From Lachnospiraceae bacterium (lineage in GTDB: Bacteria > Bacillota_A > Clostridia > Lachnospirales > Lachnospiraceae): a stretch of 45,742 bases of DNA. The stretch is taken from the NCBI GenBank assembly GCA_017613595.1, contig JAGADM010000028.1, positions 1-45,742 of the forward strand, in the 5' to 3' direction. Positions 7,925 through 15,675 of the stretch are shown piece by piece. How positions within the stretch are numbered: position 1 is the stretch's first letter; every line of letters begins with the position of its first letter. A program made the position numbers and the translations under genes. The notes below the pieces were generated by a model. It made no database searches. It was given only the letters and a program-made list of their open reading frames with translations, and was not told where the DNA came from.

Positions 7925-8007
7925 GGAGAATACCTCACGAAATACTGTGAAAAAAACGAATAAATGCTTACAAATAAAGGATTGCCGGAAAAGTACCTTA
8001 TAAGGCA

Positions 8008-8036
8008 ATTATACCACTCTCCGGGCCTAAAATCAA
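8008..8036 (-). promoter_or_regulatory. Promoter of the XerS-like gene
   Basis: Minus strand: -35 TTGATT (8036-8031), 17-bp spacer, -10 TATAAT (8013-8008). The -35 lies 3 bp from the 34-bp inverted repeat at 8040-8073, so a recombinase bound there would cover the promoter edge. Confidence 0.8.
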
Positions 8037-8039
8037 TAC

Positions 8040-8073
8040 ATTTCTTCGTTAAACCTGCGTTTAGCGAAGAAAT
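8040..8073. other. Candidate dif-type recombination site (inverted repeat upstream of recombinase)
   Basis: Two 14-bp arms, ATTTCTTCGTTAAA (8040-8053) and its complement (8060-8073, one mismatch), flank a 6-bp centre CCTGCG. Arms of 11-14 bp around a 6-bp core are the layout of Xer/dif sites. In XerS systems the site lies immediately beside the gene, as here. It is not a normal terminator, since neither side has a T-run, and it lies upstream of the promoter, so it is not a leader hairpin. An operator for an unknown regulator is possible. Confidence 0.55.
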
Positions 8074-8146
8074 ATATACAGGGGTATCGCACTGCTCTGC
8101 CTGGTTTTTCAGCCGGAAATCCAAGCAATCCATTGTTAAAACACAT

Positions 8147-8177
8147 AAAAAAACGGCCTGCAGTTGCAAACCGTTTT
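8147..8177 (-). terminator. Rho-independent terminator of the BlaI-type gene
   Basis: Read on the minus strand, a stem of about 12 bp (8177-8166 with 8161-8150, including G-U pairs, loop AACT) is followed by a run of seven T (8153-8147). It lies about 25 bp beyond the stop codon of the repressor gene. Confidence 0.85.
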
Positions 8178-8200
8178 GAATGATTTCGTATGTTGTTGTT

Positions 8201-8575
8201 TTACAGCAGCCGTCTGTACTGTGAATCAAGAATCTTTCGAAGCTCACGAACTTCTTCAGCTCCGAGATTCTGCTGCGCGAGAAATTCGGTGAAAAATGCA
8301 ATTAACTCGCCGCCGAATACCTTATCGATCAAAGCCCTTGTTTCAATCTGCTGAACTTCATTCTTGGTGATGACTGCTTTACAGATGAATCCGGGATCTT
8401 CACGTTTTACGGCGCCTTTTTCAATCAGACGCTTGATAACGGTGTATGTGGTATTCTTTTCCCAGCCGATATAGTCTTTTATTATTCTTGCAATATCTTT
8501 TGCAGCAAGGCATTGATTGGACCATAGAAGTTCCATTACATTCAATTCGCCTTCATGCAGTCTAATATCTCCCAT
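8201..8575 (-). CDS. BlaI/MecI/CopY-family transcriptional repressor
   Basis: A 124-residue winged-helix repressor. LHEGELNVMELLW, then AAKDIARII, then TTYTVIKRLIEKGAVKRE is the BlaI/MecI DNA-binding pattern, with a C-terminal dimerisation half. BlaI and MecI control beta-lactam resistance and are normally cut by a BlaR1/MecR1 sensor protease; CopY-type relatives respond to copper. No sensor gene, no beta-lactamase and no metal motif (CxC) is seen here, so the signal is unknown. ATG 8573-8575 is preferred over a TTG at 8584, which lies too close to the purine-rich GGGCGG. It is a single gene with its own promoter, terminator and probable self-operators. Confidence 0.88.
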   Translation of the reverse strand: MGDIRLHEGELNVMELLWSNQCLAAKDIARIIKDYIGWEKNTTYTVIKRLIEKGAVKREDPGFICKAVITKNEVQQIETRALIDKVFGGELIAFFTEFLAQQNLGAEEVRELRKILDSQYRRLL

Positions 8576-8627
8576 AAATAACAAACCGCCCCATATCTCT
8601 TGAAAATATCCGATTGGTTACTCTGAC

Positions 8628-8687
8628 TACTACTCTTTTAGTACATTCGGTATTTTTTATTCTACTTAATTAGAATTTAGTTGTCAA
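8628..8687 (-). promoter_or_regulatory. Promoter and dyad operators of the BlaI-type gene
   Basis: Minus strand: -35 TTGACA (8687-8682), 17-bp spacer, -10 TAGAAT (8664-8659). One dyad, ATTCTA-N6-TAGAAT (8659-8676), overlaps the -10. A second, TACTA-N6-TAGTA (8628-8643), lies just after the start point. Both fit dimer sites for autorepression; which one the protein binds is not known. Confidence 0.7.
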
Positions 8688-8719
8688 TGAAATATTAACG
8701 GTTTTATTTCACTATTTTT

Positions 8720-9979
8720 TCAAAATTGTGTTTGCTCTAAGAAATAATACTGTATGTTGTGGTCGCTTTTTTCGCCCGGATTTTTACGGTCGGTAAGATA
8801 TTTGATGCAGGAAGGAATTCCGCATGCTGAAGATTCGTCCGAAGCAACCGTTACGGCGCGTTTGCCTCTCGAAAAATGCTGAAAACCCGTGGTACCATTC
8901 GTGTAGCACAGATACGTCGAACGGCCTTCCTTTACGATGTTAACCGGCAGATTTCTGCGCAATATTTCATGGTAAAAATAGCTCTGATAAAGGTATTCCG
9001 GCAGGTTTTCATGATTATCCAGCTTATAAAACGTGTCATAATCGTTGGCCACATAGTGCAAAAGCCCGAAATCCGCCATCTCATAACGGTAGAATTGACC
9101 GTTCCTGTAGACCGGTATCAGCACGCCGTTCTCACATAAATATTCAAGTTCCTTACGGAATTCACGCTCCTGGGCACCCCTTCGGATATGCCCCGGGTGA
9201 AACTGGCCGCGGCAGTCACCGGCATAATCACGGATGTAATTAAGAAGCTGAAGCGTCTTTACGGGACTCAGTCCCTCCGGCAGATTGTTCAGATACCGCA
9301 TCAGCACTGAAGAATATAATTGCCCGTGTACTCTTCGGATTTCGGAAAGATCCGTACGGTTCCGGTTGTACTGTAATATGGCTTCCGGATATCCGCCCGT
9401 CAGCAGATAATCATGGAATAATTCGCGGATTTCCTCTTCAATAAGCTCCGGAAACGGATTGCCGTTACGGTAATGCGCCCTTAGAAGGTCGGTATACCGG
9501 ATTCCGTCTTCAGGAGTGACAGCCTCTAAAAAATCATAAAACGAGAATCCGGACACTTTTACAAATTCAAGTGTACTTGTCTGATTATTGCGGAAAATTT
9601 CAAAATATTCGATTCTGGAGGTCGTAGCGGCAAAATATGCCGGCAGTTCTCTCTGAAACAGCGCGGAAACGCGTTCGTATAACGGCTCTAACCCGTCAAT
9701 CAGCACGAGCATCTTATTCCGGACAGTATCCGGGTCAAATCCGAAGAAGGAACTCAGATATCCGCAAAGCGACTGCCCTTCATCGCATGCCTTCCGTAAT
9801 CCTTCGGTGAAATCACGGTCGATCGCGGGATGGATCATCACATAGCTCCGGCTTCGTCCGGATTCCTGCAGCTGCTTTAACAGTCCGGTCTTACCGATGC
9901 CCGGAGGCCCGAATAAAATAACAGGAACCTTACGTTCGAAAACCTGCTCTTCGATTGTACTGTATACATATCGGTTCAT
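8720..9979 (-). CDS. AAA ATPase with DUF4143-like C-terminal half
   Basis: A 419-residue P-loop ATPase of the AAA_14/DUF4143 kind. Walker A is GPPGIGKT (24-31) and the Walker B-like strand is LVLIDGLE (91-98). The middle part has the family hallmark YLLTGGYPEAI, and the end has a winged-helix-like portion. These proteins are widespread in gut Clostridia and Bacteroidia, and their function is unknown. ATG 9977-9979 has GGAGAAGA directly upstream; an upstream TTG at 10015 is less likely. It starts 40 bp after the pseudouridine synthase stop and seems to be the last gene of the divIVA operon. No strong terminator follows; only a weak AT-rich hairpin lies near 8690-8715. Confidence 0.8.
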   Translation of the reverse strand: MNRYVYSTIEEQVFERKVPVILFGPPGIGKTGLLKQLQESGRSRSYVMIHPAIDRDFTEGLRKACDEGQSLCGYLSSFFGFDPDTVRNKMLVLIDGLEPLYERVSALFQRELPAYFAATTSRIEYFEIFRNNQTSTLEFVKVSGFSFYDFLEAVTPEDGIRYTDLLRAHYRNGNPFPELIEEEIRELFHDYLLTGGYPEAILQYNRNRTDLSEIRRVHGQLYSSVLMRYLNNLPEGLSPVKTLQLLNYIRDYAGDCRGQFHPGHIRRGAQEREFRKELEYLCENGVLIPVYRNGQFYRYEMADFGLLHYVANDYDTFYKLDNHENLPEYLYQSYFYHEILRRNLPVNIVKEGRSTYLCYTNGTTGFQHFSRGKRAVTVASDESSACGIPSCIKYLTDRKNPGEKSDHNIQYYFLEQTQF

Positions 9980-10019
9980 TTCTTCTCCGTTTTTCGAATA
10001 ATGCGTGATAACCAAAGCG

Positions 10020-10943
10020 TTACTGTATCTTCCCGAGTTTATCGATCAGTTCTTTAAAATAATCCGGAAGCGGCGCTTCGAATTCCACGTACCGCCCGTC
10101 AGCAGGATGCTTAAATCCGAGAACACCCGCGTGAAGCACCTGGCCATTCGTATCGTACGGCTGTTTTGCGGAGCCGTAAACGGTATCCCCTAACAAAGAA
10201 TGTCCGATGGATGCCATGTGAACGCGGATCTGGTGCGTCCGCCCGGTCTCGAGTTCGCAGCTTAAAAGGGTATATTTCTTTCCAAACTGCCGAAGCACAT
10301 GATAATGTGATACCGCTCTTCGTCCGTCCTTTACGATAGCCATCTTCTTCCGGTCGTTCGGATTGCGTCCGATCGGCGCGTCAACCGTGCCGTCTTCCTT
10401 CACGATTCCGTTTACGATGCAGTAATATACGCGCTTAATCGAATGTACAGCAAGCTGTTCGGAAAGACACAGATGCGATTTATCATTCTTACAGACAACA
10501 AGTACTCCGGTCGTATCGCGGTCAATCCGGTGCACGATTCCGGGCCGCAGGTCTCCGTTAATGCCGGAAAGCGAATCCCTGCAGTGATACATCAAAGCAT
10601 TGACAAGCGTTCCGGAATAATGACCCGGCGCGGGATGCACGACCATTCCCTTCGGCTTATTCACAATAACGATATCGTCGTCTTCGTAAACAACGTCAAG
10701 CGGAATGTCTTCGGGAAGAATTTCGGTTATCTCCGGCTCCGGTATGATGACGGAAATCTGCTCACCGGTACGTACACGGTAGGACGGCTTTTTAACCGGC
10801 AGTTCTCCGGCAAATACCCGTCCCTCCGCAATCAGCTGTTCCGCTCGGGACCGTGTGATGCTGCCGTCGCATTCCGATACGGCTTTGTCAATCCGCTGTC
10901 CGTTCAGGTCATCTTCGATGAAAAAGGTTCTCTTCTCTTCCAT
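10020..10943 (-). CDS. RluD-family 23S rRNA pseudouridine synthase (YlyB-like)
   Basis: A pseudouridine synthase of the RluA/RluD family, 307 aa. The N-terminal S4 RNA-binding domain spans about residues 15-65. The catalytic domain has Asp141 in HRIDRDTTG and the conserved GRTHQIRVH later. It isomerises uridines in 23S rRNA; which ones is not certain. ATG 10941-10943 has GGGTGG 5 nt upstream. It lies directly after lspA, and an lspA-ylyB order is common in Firmicutes, which supports the assignment. Confidence 0.93.
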   Translation of the reverse strand: MEEKRTFFIEDDLNGQRIDKAVSECDGSITRSRAEQLIAEGRVFAGELPVKKPSYRVRTGEQISVIIPEPEITEILPEDIPLDVVYEDDDIVIVNKPKGMVVHPAPGHYSGTLVNALMYHCRDSLSGINGDLRPGIVHRIDRDTTGVLVVCKNDKSHLCLSEQLAVHSIKRVYYCIVNGIVKEDGTVDAPIGRNPNDRKKMAIVKDGRRAVSHYHVLRQFGKKYTLLSCELETGRTHQIRVHMASIGHSLLGDTVYGSAKQPYDTNGQVLHAGVLGFKHPADGRYVEFEAPLPDYFKELIDKLGKIQ

Positions 10944-10982
10944 TTGTCCACCCAATGAAATCCGTAAAAGAAAAATGACGAG

Positions 10983-11531
10983 TCATTCTTCTGACTCGCC
11001 TTTCTCGGTCTGTTCATCCTTCTGCTTTTCGGATTTGCCGAAGAGTTCTTCGTCGGTATAGTAAAAGAATGCCAGAAAAGCCAGTACAAAAACAGAACAG
11101 GTTACATAAATATCCGCGACATTGAATATCGGGAAGTTGATCAATTCAAAATAGATGAAGTCGGTGACATAGCCGATGGCGGTACGGTCGATCAGATTGC
11201 CGATCGCGCCCGAGATCATCACAAGGTCAAGCACCCACAGCGGAACGTACCGCTTTCCTTCGGGAATCTTAAAGAGGGCAAATACGAATACGCCGACCAG
11301 TATTACGGATATGATCGACAGAACGGAAAGCCTACCCTGGAAGATTCCCCATGCGGCGCCGCGGTTTTCGAGATATTGGAACCGCAGTACGCCGGGGATT
11401 AATATGACGTCCCGTCTCGGATCGGTCAGGTGCTTACGCGCCAGCTGCTTTGTGAACTGGTCAAGCGCAATCAGAATGACCGGAAGTATAAGACATATTG
11501 TCAGCCGGACTTTATTCTTTATCAGTTTCAT
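10983..11531 (-). CDS. lspA: Lipoprotein signal peptidase (signal peptidase II)
   Basis: LspA removes signal peptides from prolipoproteins in the membrane. The 182 residues contain four membrane helices. The catalytic aspartates are Asp115 (GNLIDR) and Asp140 (FNVADIYV), and the conserved RGAAWG stretch is present. The C-terminus has an extra charged tail (KSEKQKDEQTEKGESEE). ATG 11529-11531 lies inside the last codons of divIVA, a 20-bp overlap, which suggests translational coupling. The lipoprotein carboxypeptidase at 15739 is a possible substrate. Confidence 0.95.
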   Translation of the reverse strand: MKLIKNKVRLTICLILPVILIALDQFTKQLARKHLTDPRRDVILIPGVLRFQYLENRGAAWGIFQGRLSVLSIISVILVGVFVFALFKIPEGKRYVPLWVLDLVMISGAIGNLIDRTAIGYVTDFIYFELINFPIFNVADIYVTCSVFVLAFLAFFYYTDEELFGKSEKQKDEQTEKGESEE

Positions 11532-12030
11532 TCTTCTTGCTGTCCTGGAGATATTCGGTATATGCCTCAAACTCCTTCAGGTTGATCTGGAATACCTTGC
11601 TGTCCAGAAGTTCCTGCTGGGATTTGATCAGTGCCGCGCACTGGGCACGGTAGGTCTCATACTGCTGCATTAAGCGGAGCGTCTGCGTATGAAGCTTGGA
11701 AAGCTCCTTTTCCGCATTGTTTCGGATTTCCTGCGCGTCGGCAAGAGCCTGACGCTCAATGCCCTTGGCATCCTTGGCTGCGGCAGCTTTGGTTTCCTCA
11801 GCGGATTTCTCCGCGAGGACAAGTGCTTTATGAAGGGATTTCTCAATCGTGGTATAATACTGCACGCGATCGTTCAGCGAACTGATTTTCTCGGTAAGAT
11901 CCAGATTCTGGCGGTAGAGAAATTCATAGTCCTTGTTCAGTTCCTCCATGAATTTGTCAACCTGTCCTTTGTTGTATCCGCTTGCCGCGGATTTGAATTT
12001 CGTGTTTTGAATCTCAACCGGTGTTAACAT
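11512..12030 (-). CDS. divIVA: DivIVA-family division and polarity protein
   Basis: A 172-residue DivIVA. The N-terminal membrane-curvature domain (LTPVEIQNTKFKS..GYNKGQVDKFMEEL, residues 2-33) is clear. Long coiled coils (about 40-80 and 85-150) drive assembly at poles and septa. ATG 12028-12030 follows AAAGGGGAG. The family recruits Min proteins or wall enzymes to poles. With minC at 18044 in the same window, a role in division-site placement fits. It is part of the yggS-sepF-divIVA-lspA run. Confidence 0.93.
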   Translation of the reverse strand: MLTPVEIQNTKFKSAASGYNKGQVDKFMEELNKDYEFLYRQNLDLTEKISSLNDRVQYYTTIEKSLHKALVLAEKSAEETKAAAAKDAKGIERQALADAQEIRNNAEKELSKLHTQTLRLMQQYETYRAQCAALIKSQQELLDSKVFQINLKEFEAYTEYLQDSKKNETDKE

Positions 12031-12057
12031 CGCATACTCCCCTTTCAAAATGATTGA

Positions 12058-12873
12058 TTATCTTCTGAATGTCGGAACTCCGAAGCCGTCCTGTCTCATC
12101 AAAGCATTGTAATCGCCCGTTACATCAATGTTGGCGGGTGAAATGATGAAAATATAACTGGAAATCTGATTGAGGTTTCCGCCGATGGAATAAACACATC
12201 CGGAAACGAAATCCATAAGTCTCTGGGCCTTATCCTTATCGAATCCCTCTAGATTTACGATGATCGGATTGCCGTTAATGAGGTTGTCGCAGATTTCCTG
12301 GCAGTCATCGTCAAAGCCCTGCGGCTTGATGATCGTCACACCGAGCGCGTCGCGTACGGTACGGTTGGCGGGCGTAATTACCGGAGGAATCGACGGAACC
12401 TGCGAGAAGGACTGCTGTACAGGCTGTGCGGCCGGTCTTGCAACGGGCGTTCTTGCGGGCTGCTGCTGACGGTACATGGCTGCTTCTCTTGCCTTATAAC
12501 GCTCTTCAAACGTCATGGTGCCGCTTGCGTAGCCGCTTCTGCGGTCCTGAATGGATACGGTATTGTTCGAATAAAGCGGGGTTCTCTGGTTCTGCTGTAC
12601 GGGCTGAGGCGCCGCCTGCATTGCCATTCCCATGTCGTCATCGCCGAAATCGTCGCCGTAAGGCTGCGCTTCGGGCTCTTCCTTGGCCTTCTTACGGAAC
12701 AGCGTTTCCTTCAGGGAGAACTTCGGCTGCGCATCGCGCTCCGCCTTCTTCTCGGCCTTTTTACGGGCCTTCTCCTCTTCCGCTGCTATATAATCGTCAT
12801 AATCGTCGTAATCATCAAAATCGCTGTCATCCGAAAGCTTCAATGAATCAATGATGTTCTTGAAAATTCCCAT
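12058..12873 (-). CDS. sepF: SepF, FtsZ-anchoring division protein (long form)
   Basis: SepF ties FtsZ filaments to the membrane. The N-terminal amphipathic helix MGIFKNIIDSLKL and the C-terminal SepF domain (about residues 177-252, with IIVNLEGFDKDKAQRLMDFVSG) are both present. At 271 aa it is much longer than the usual 140-160. The extra length is a linker of about 160 residues: an acidic DDYDDY stretch, a Lys/Glu/Ala-rich part, and a Pro/Gln/Arg-rich part that is probably disordered. It lies 12 bp after yggS and 27 bp before divIVA, the standard order in Firmicutes. Confidence 0.95.
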   Translation of the reverse strand: MGIFKNIIDSLKLSDDSDFDDYDDYDDYIAAEEEKARKKAEKKAERDAQPKFSLKETLFRKKAKEEPEAQPYGDDFGDDDMGMAMQAAPQPVQQNQRTPLYSNNTVSIQDRRSGYASGTMTFEERYKAREAAMYRQQQPARTPVARPAAQPVQQSFSQVPSIPPVITPANRTVRDALGVTIIKPQGFDDDCQEICDNLINGNPIIVNLEGFDKDKAQRLMDFVSGCVYSIGGNLNQISSYIFIISPANIDVTGDYNALMRQDGFGVPTFRR

Positions 12874-12885
12874 TCTCTCGTCCCC

Positions 12886-13581
12886 TTATTTAGAATAATC
12901 TCTCTCGCCGAACAGATAGGTGCCGACACGGATATGTGTCGCTCCTTCTTCTACGGCAACACCGTAGTCGCCGCTCATTCCCATCGATAATACATCAACA
13001 GAAATATTATCAATGTTTTTCTGATTTATGTCAACTATTAAATCATGCATGGTGCGAAAATACGGACGGTTCGTTTCGGCGTCGTCCGTATAGGGCGCGA
13101 CGGTCATCAGACCGCGCAGCCGAATGTTTTTAAGAAGCGCAATCTCCTTGACGAGCGGAAGCACCTCTTCGGGCCGGATTCCGAACTTGCTCTCTTCGTC
13201 CGCGACATTCACCTCAAGGAGAATGTCCTGGCATTTGCCGATCTTAGCGGCCTGCTTATCAATCTCCTGCGCGAGGGAAAGCGAATCGACGGAATGGATC
13301 AGTCCGGCAACCGCAACGGCTTTCTTTACTTTATTGGACTGCAGGTGTCCGATCAGGTGCCAGTTCACGGAACCGGGCTCAAGCTGCGCCGCCTTCTCGC
13401 ACATCTCCTGCACTTTGTTCTCTCCGAATTCCGTCTGGCCGCATGCCATGGCTTCCTGTATCATCGAAAGCGGCTTCGTTTTGCTGACGGCGATCAGCGT
13501 GACTTCGGAAGGGTCTCTGTTGATTTTCTTACACCGCGCTTCCGTTTCACGGAGTACGTCGGCGATACGGTCTTTAATCAT
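12886..13581 (-). CDS. YggS/YlmE/PLPBP-family PLP homeostasis protein
   Basis: A PLP-binding single-domain protein (231 aa) with an alanine-racemase N-domain fold. Lys34 in AVSKTKP binds PLP, and GENKVQE, WHLIGHLQSNK and SMGMSGDY are family signatures. It buffers pyridoxal phosphate and affects amino-acid balance rather than catalysing a clear reaction. ATG 13579-13581 has GGAG 8 nt upstream. In Firmicutes it is ylmE, the gene before sepF, and the same order is kept here. Confidence 0.95.
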   Translation of the reverse strand: MIKDRIADVLRETEARCKKINRDPSEVTLIAVSKTKPLSMIQEAMACGQTEFGENKVQEMCEKAAQLEPGSVNWHLIGHLQSNKVKKAVAVAGLIHSVDSLSLAQEIDKQAAKIGKCQDILLEVNVADEESKFGIRPEEVLPLVKEIALLKNIRLRGLMTVAPYTDDAETNRPYFRTMHDLIVDINQKNIDNISVDVLSMGMSGDYGVAVEEGATHIRVGTYLFGERDYSK

Positions 13582-13621
13582 GTTTCTGCTCCGAATATGC
13601 CGGAATGGCAAACAATCCGGC

Positions 13622-15010
13622 TTAATAAATCGTCTGCGCTTCGTCGATGGTCGAGGAATCCTTCGCGATGTGGTCATGCTCGGCAATACTGAAGGACATG
13701 CCGTTCTTCACAATGACGAACTCTTTACCGATCTGCATGAGTTCCACGCGGCGGAACTGCGCAAAGCCTTTGTTGACACAATAGACACCGGTCAGCTTTC
13801 CGACAAGGGAAATCTGGAACATGTCCTGCGTCTTATCATCGTATATGAAAGTACCGTATGTGATTGCTTTCATGTCGATGTAATTGTAGGTATCATCTTC
13901 GTAATAGATCTCGACGGGAAGGAATTCGTAATATTTCTTCTTCTCCTCCTCGTCGTGGCGAAGGATCATGATACCGGTTTTATTGGAATCGCCGCCCTTC
14001 GTAAAATACGACTTCGGCACCATATAAAACTCTTTTTCAACAAGCGCGGACTTCGGGATCTTCAGACCGTCTTCCTGCACGAGGTCGAGATTGACGGTCA
14101 GGAAACGCTTGTTCAGATAACGCACCATGTACTGTTTCAACGTAATGCGGGCGAAATATCCGTCGCCGATATGCATGAAGATAACCGGCGAAGTAAGCGT
14201 AAGGTCATCGTCCTCAATCGTATAGGTGATCGTTGTCTTGTCGCTGAGTGCCTCATACTGCTTCTCGGTGAGATTGAGAACGATGCTCCATGTCTCATCC
14301 GATAACAGCTTATAAATCGTGCTGCCCTGTTCTTTTAAACTGGCGTCGAACAGGTTCACGCTCGTGTAATTCTTCTTGTTAAAGGTTTCCAGCGTGACGT
14401 GGTCCGCATCGAGTCCGTCGAGCGAATCCGAAAAATACGACACGAGCCCGGACGCTTCCGCCTTATGTACGGTAAGCGATCCCGCATAAGACTGGTCGAT
14501 CAGGATCTCATTCAGATGCTCCATCAGGTACGTATCGGAGATGCTGTTGACGGTTGTCGTCAGTTCGTCCTTCAGCGAATAAACGAGACTGAAGTCGGAT
14601 TTGTCATAATGCTCGTTGTAATTATATATGCAGTTCTTGATCTGCTCGATATCCTCATCGGAAAGCGTGTAGGATTCATCGTTTCCGGAGATCATGTTGT
14701 AAATCTGACGGCTTTCATCGATTGAATAAACCGTCTCGCCCTTCGAAACGCGCGTACCGCTCCGCATGTAATAGTTTACATAGCCGGCAATACCCGTCTT
14801 GATGGGCGTTTCGTTCCGGATGATCACCGCCTCGGCCTTCGTATCGGACGCGAGCGGCAGCATCTGAACTTCATAAATGGAAAGATGCGAATGGTTGAAG
14901 TACAGGATGATGTTGACGATGATATACAGCGTGAACGCAATAAAAACAACCGTTCCGACGTTTAGTTTGGATACCGCGCTGCTTCTTTTGGGGGTCCGTT
15001 TCGCCGCCAT
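13622..15010 (-). CDS. HlyD-like single-pass membrane protein of unknown role
   Basis: A 462-residue protein with a short basic N-terminus, one membrane helix at about 18-38 and a large external part. Residues about 60-105 (AVIIRNETPIKTGIAGYVNYYMRSGTRVSKGETVY, split here across two family blocks) resemble the biotinyl-lipoyl-like arm of HlyD/RND periplasmic adaptors. There is no ABC transporter or outer partner nearby, and the organism is Gram-positive, so export is unproven. It is first in the run HlyD-like, yggS, sepF, divIVA, which points to a division or septal wall role. The start is ATG 15008-15010 with a strong AGGAAAGGAGG. Confidence 0.7.
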   Translation of the reverse strand: MAAKRTPKRSSAVSKLNVGTVVFIAFTLYIIVNIILYFNHSHLSIYEVQMLPLASDTKAEAVIIRNETPIKTGIAGYVNYYMRSGTRVSKGETVYSIDESRQIYNMISGNDESYTLSDEDIEQIKNCIYNYNEHYDKSDFSLVYSLKDELTTTVNSISDTYLMEHLNEILIDQSYAGSLTVHKAEASGLVSYFSDSLDGLDADHVTLETFNKKNYTSVNLFDASLKEQGSTIYKLLSDETWSIVLNLTEKQYEALSDKTTITYTIEDDDLTLTSPVIFMHIGDGYFARITLKQYMVRYLNKRFLTVNLDLVQEDGLKIPKSALVEKEFYMVPKSYFTKGGDSNKTGIMILRHDEEEKKKYYEFLPVEIYYEDDTYNYIDMKAITYGTFIYDDKTQDMFQISLVGKLTGVYCVNKGFAQFRRVELMQIGKEFVIVKNGMSFSIAEHDHIAKDSSTIDEAQTIY

Positions 15011-15061
15011 GAAATCCTGCCTCCTTTCCTCTTATACGCTCAAACAAACTATCACAAATAA

Positions 15062-15067
15062 ATTATA
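15062..15067 (-). promoter_or_regulatory. Probable -10 of the sepF-divIVA operon
   Basis: Minus strand TATAAT, about 50 bp upstream of the HlyD-like start. No good -35 is seen at normal spacing, though the upstream DNA is T-rich. It is supported mainly by lying between the terminator of the preceding gene and the operon. Confidence 0.5.
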
Positions 15068-15152
15068 CTATAGTTGTCGAAAAAAATAAAGTTTTCTGTA
15101 CCGGAAAATACGAAAATTCTTCCTTTTTTCACAGATTCCCGTAAAGGAAAAT

Positions 15153-15187
15153 GAAAAAACGGGCAATGGTCCGAAACCACTGCCCGT
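15153..15187 (-). terminator. Rho-independent terminator of the small P-loop gene
   Basis: A 12-bp GC-rich stem (15187-15176 with 15170-15159, one G-U pair, 5-nt loop) is followed on the minus strand by six T (15158-15153). It lies about 30 bp after the stop at 15219 and separates this gene from the division operon. Confidence 0.93.
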
Positions 15188-15218
15188 AAAAGCCTTAATA
15201 TCGATTGAAAACGCCGAA

Positions 15219-15638
15219 TTACAGTGCAACGATAACCTTGCTGCGAACGCTCTCGGAAAGCGTCTCTGCGTTAGCGGAAAGGCTGATGATGATGTCAACG
15301 TTGAACTTAACGGAAACCATATCGAGCTTCTCTACCACACGGTCAATGTCGTCTGCGTTCATGCAGGCGATCTTCAGAAAACTGTCAAGGTAAATCTTCT
15401 CAAGATCGTGATCCTGGGAAATAATGCCGCAGATGAAACCAACAAATTCGGATGCGCACTCTACGCAGTAATCGTTTACATTAATCAGGCGGATCTTATT
15501 ATTGAGCTCATACATGTGCTTGTTGCTCTTATCAAGATATACGATGGTACCCTTTGATGTTACGACATCGGCATTCACCTTGTCCAATAAAATCTTGGTC
15601 TTTCCTTTGCCCTTTTCTCCGGCGATAATCTGTACCAT
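15219..15638 (-). CDS. Small P-loop protein of unknown function
   Basis: A 139-residue protein. It begins with a strand and a Walker A-like loop, GEKGKGKTK (residues 7-15), and ends with a hydrophobic strand (VDIIISLSA) that could be a Walker B-like or sensor strand. It has no DEAD box, no membrane segment and no other domain I recognise. The compact size resembles minimal ATP-binding proteins that are sometimes labelled PilT-like in databases, a label that says little. ATG has TAGGAGGA upstream. It has its own promoter and a strong terminator, so it is a free-standing transcription unit between the carboxypeptidase and the sepF operon. Confidence 0.75.
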   Translation of the reverse strand: MVQIIAGEKGKGKTKILLDKVNADVVTSKGTIVYLDKSNKHMYELNNKIRLINVNDYCVECASEFVGFICGIISQDHDLEKIYLDSFLKIACMNADDIDRVVEKLDMVSVKFNVDIIISLSANAETLSESVRSKVIVAL

Positions 15639-15675
15639 TGCTGTGTCCTCCTAAAGTGTTATTTGGGATATATTT

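Noticed and set aside
7925..8008. Longer recombinase start at 8008
   Set aside because: The upstream codons overlap the -10 region of the promoter, encode hydrophobic sequence unlike the family, and lack a ribosome site; ATG 7924 has one.
6872..8008. Recombinase as part of an integrative element with the IS at the left edge
   Set aside because: No att repeats, relaxase, excisionase or cargo genes are seen, and the genes between are core-type (lexA, ttcA, moxR).
8040..8073. The inverted repeat as a rho-independent terminator
   Set aside because: No T-run follows on either strand, the repressor gene already has a strong terminator at 8147-8177, and the repeat lies upstream of the recombinase promoter.
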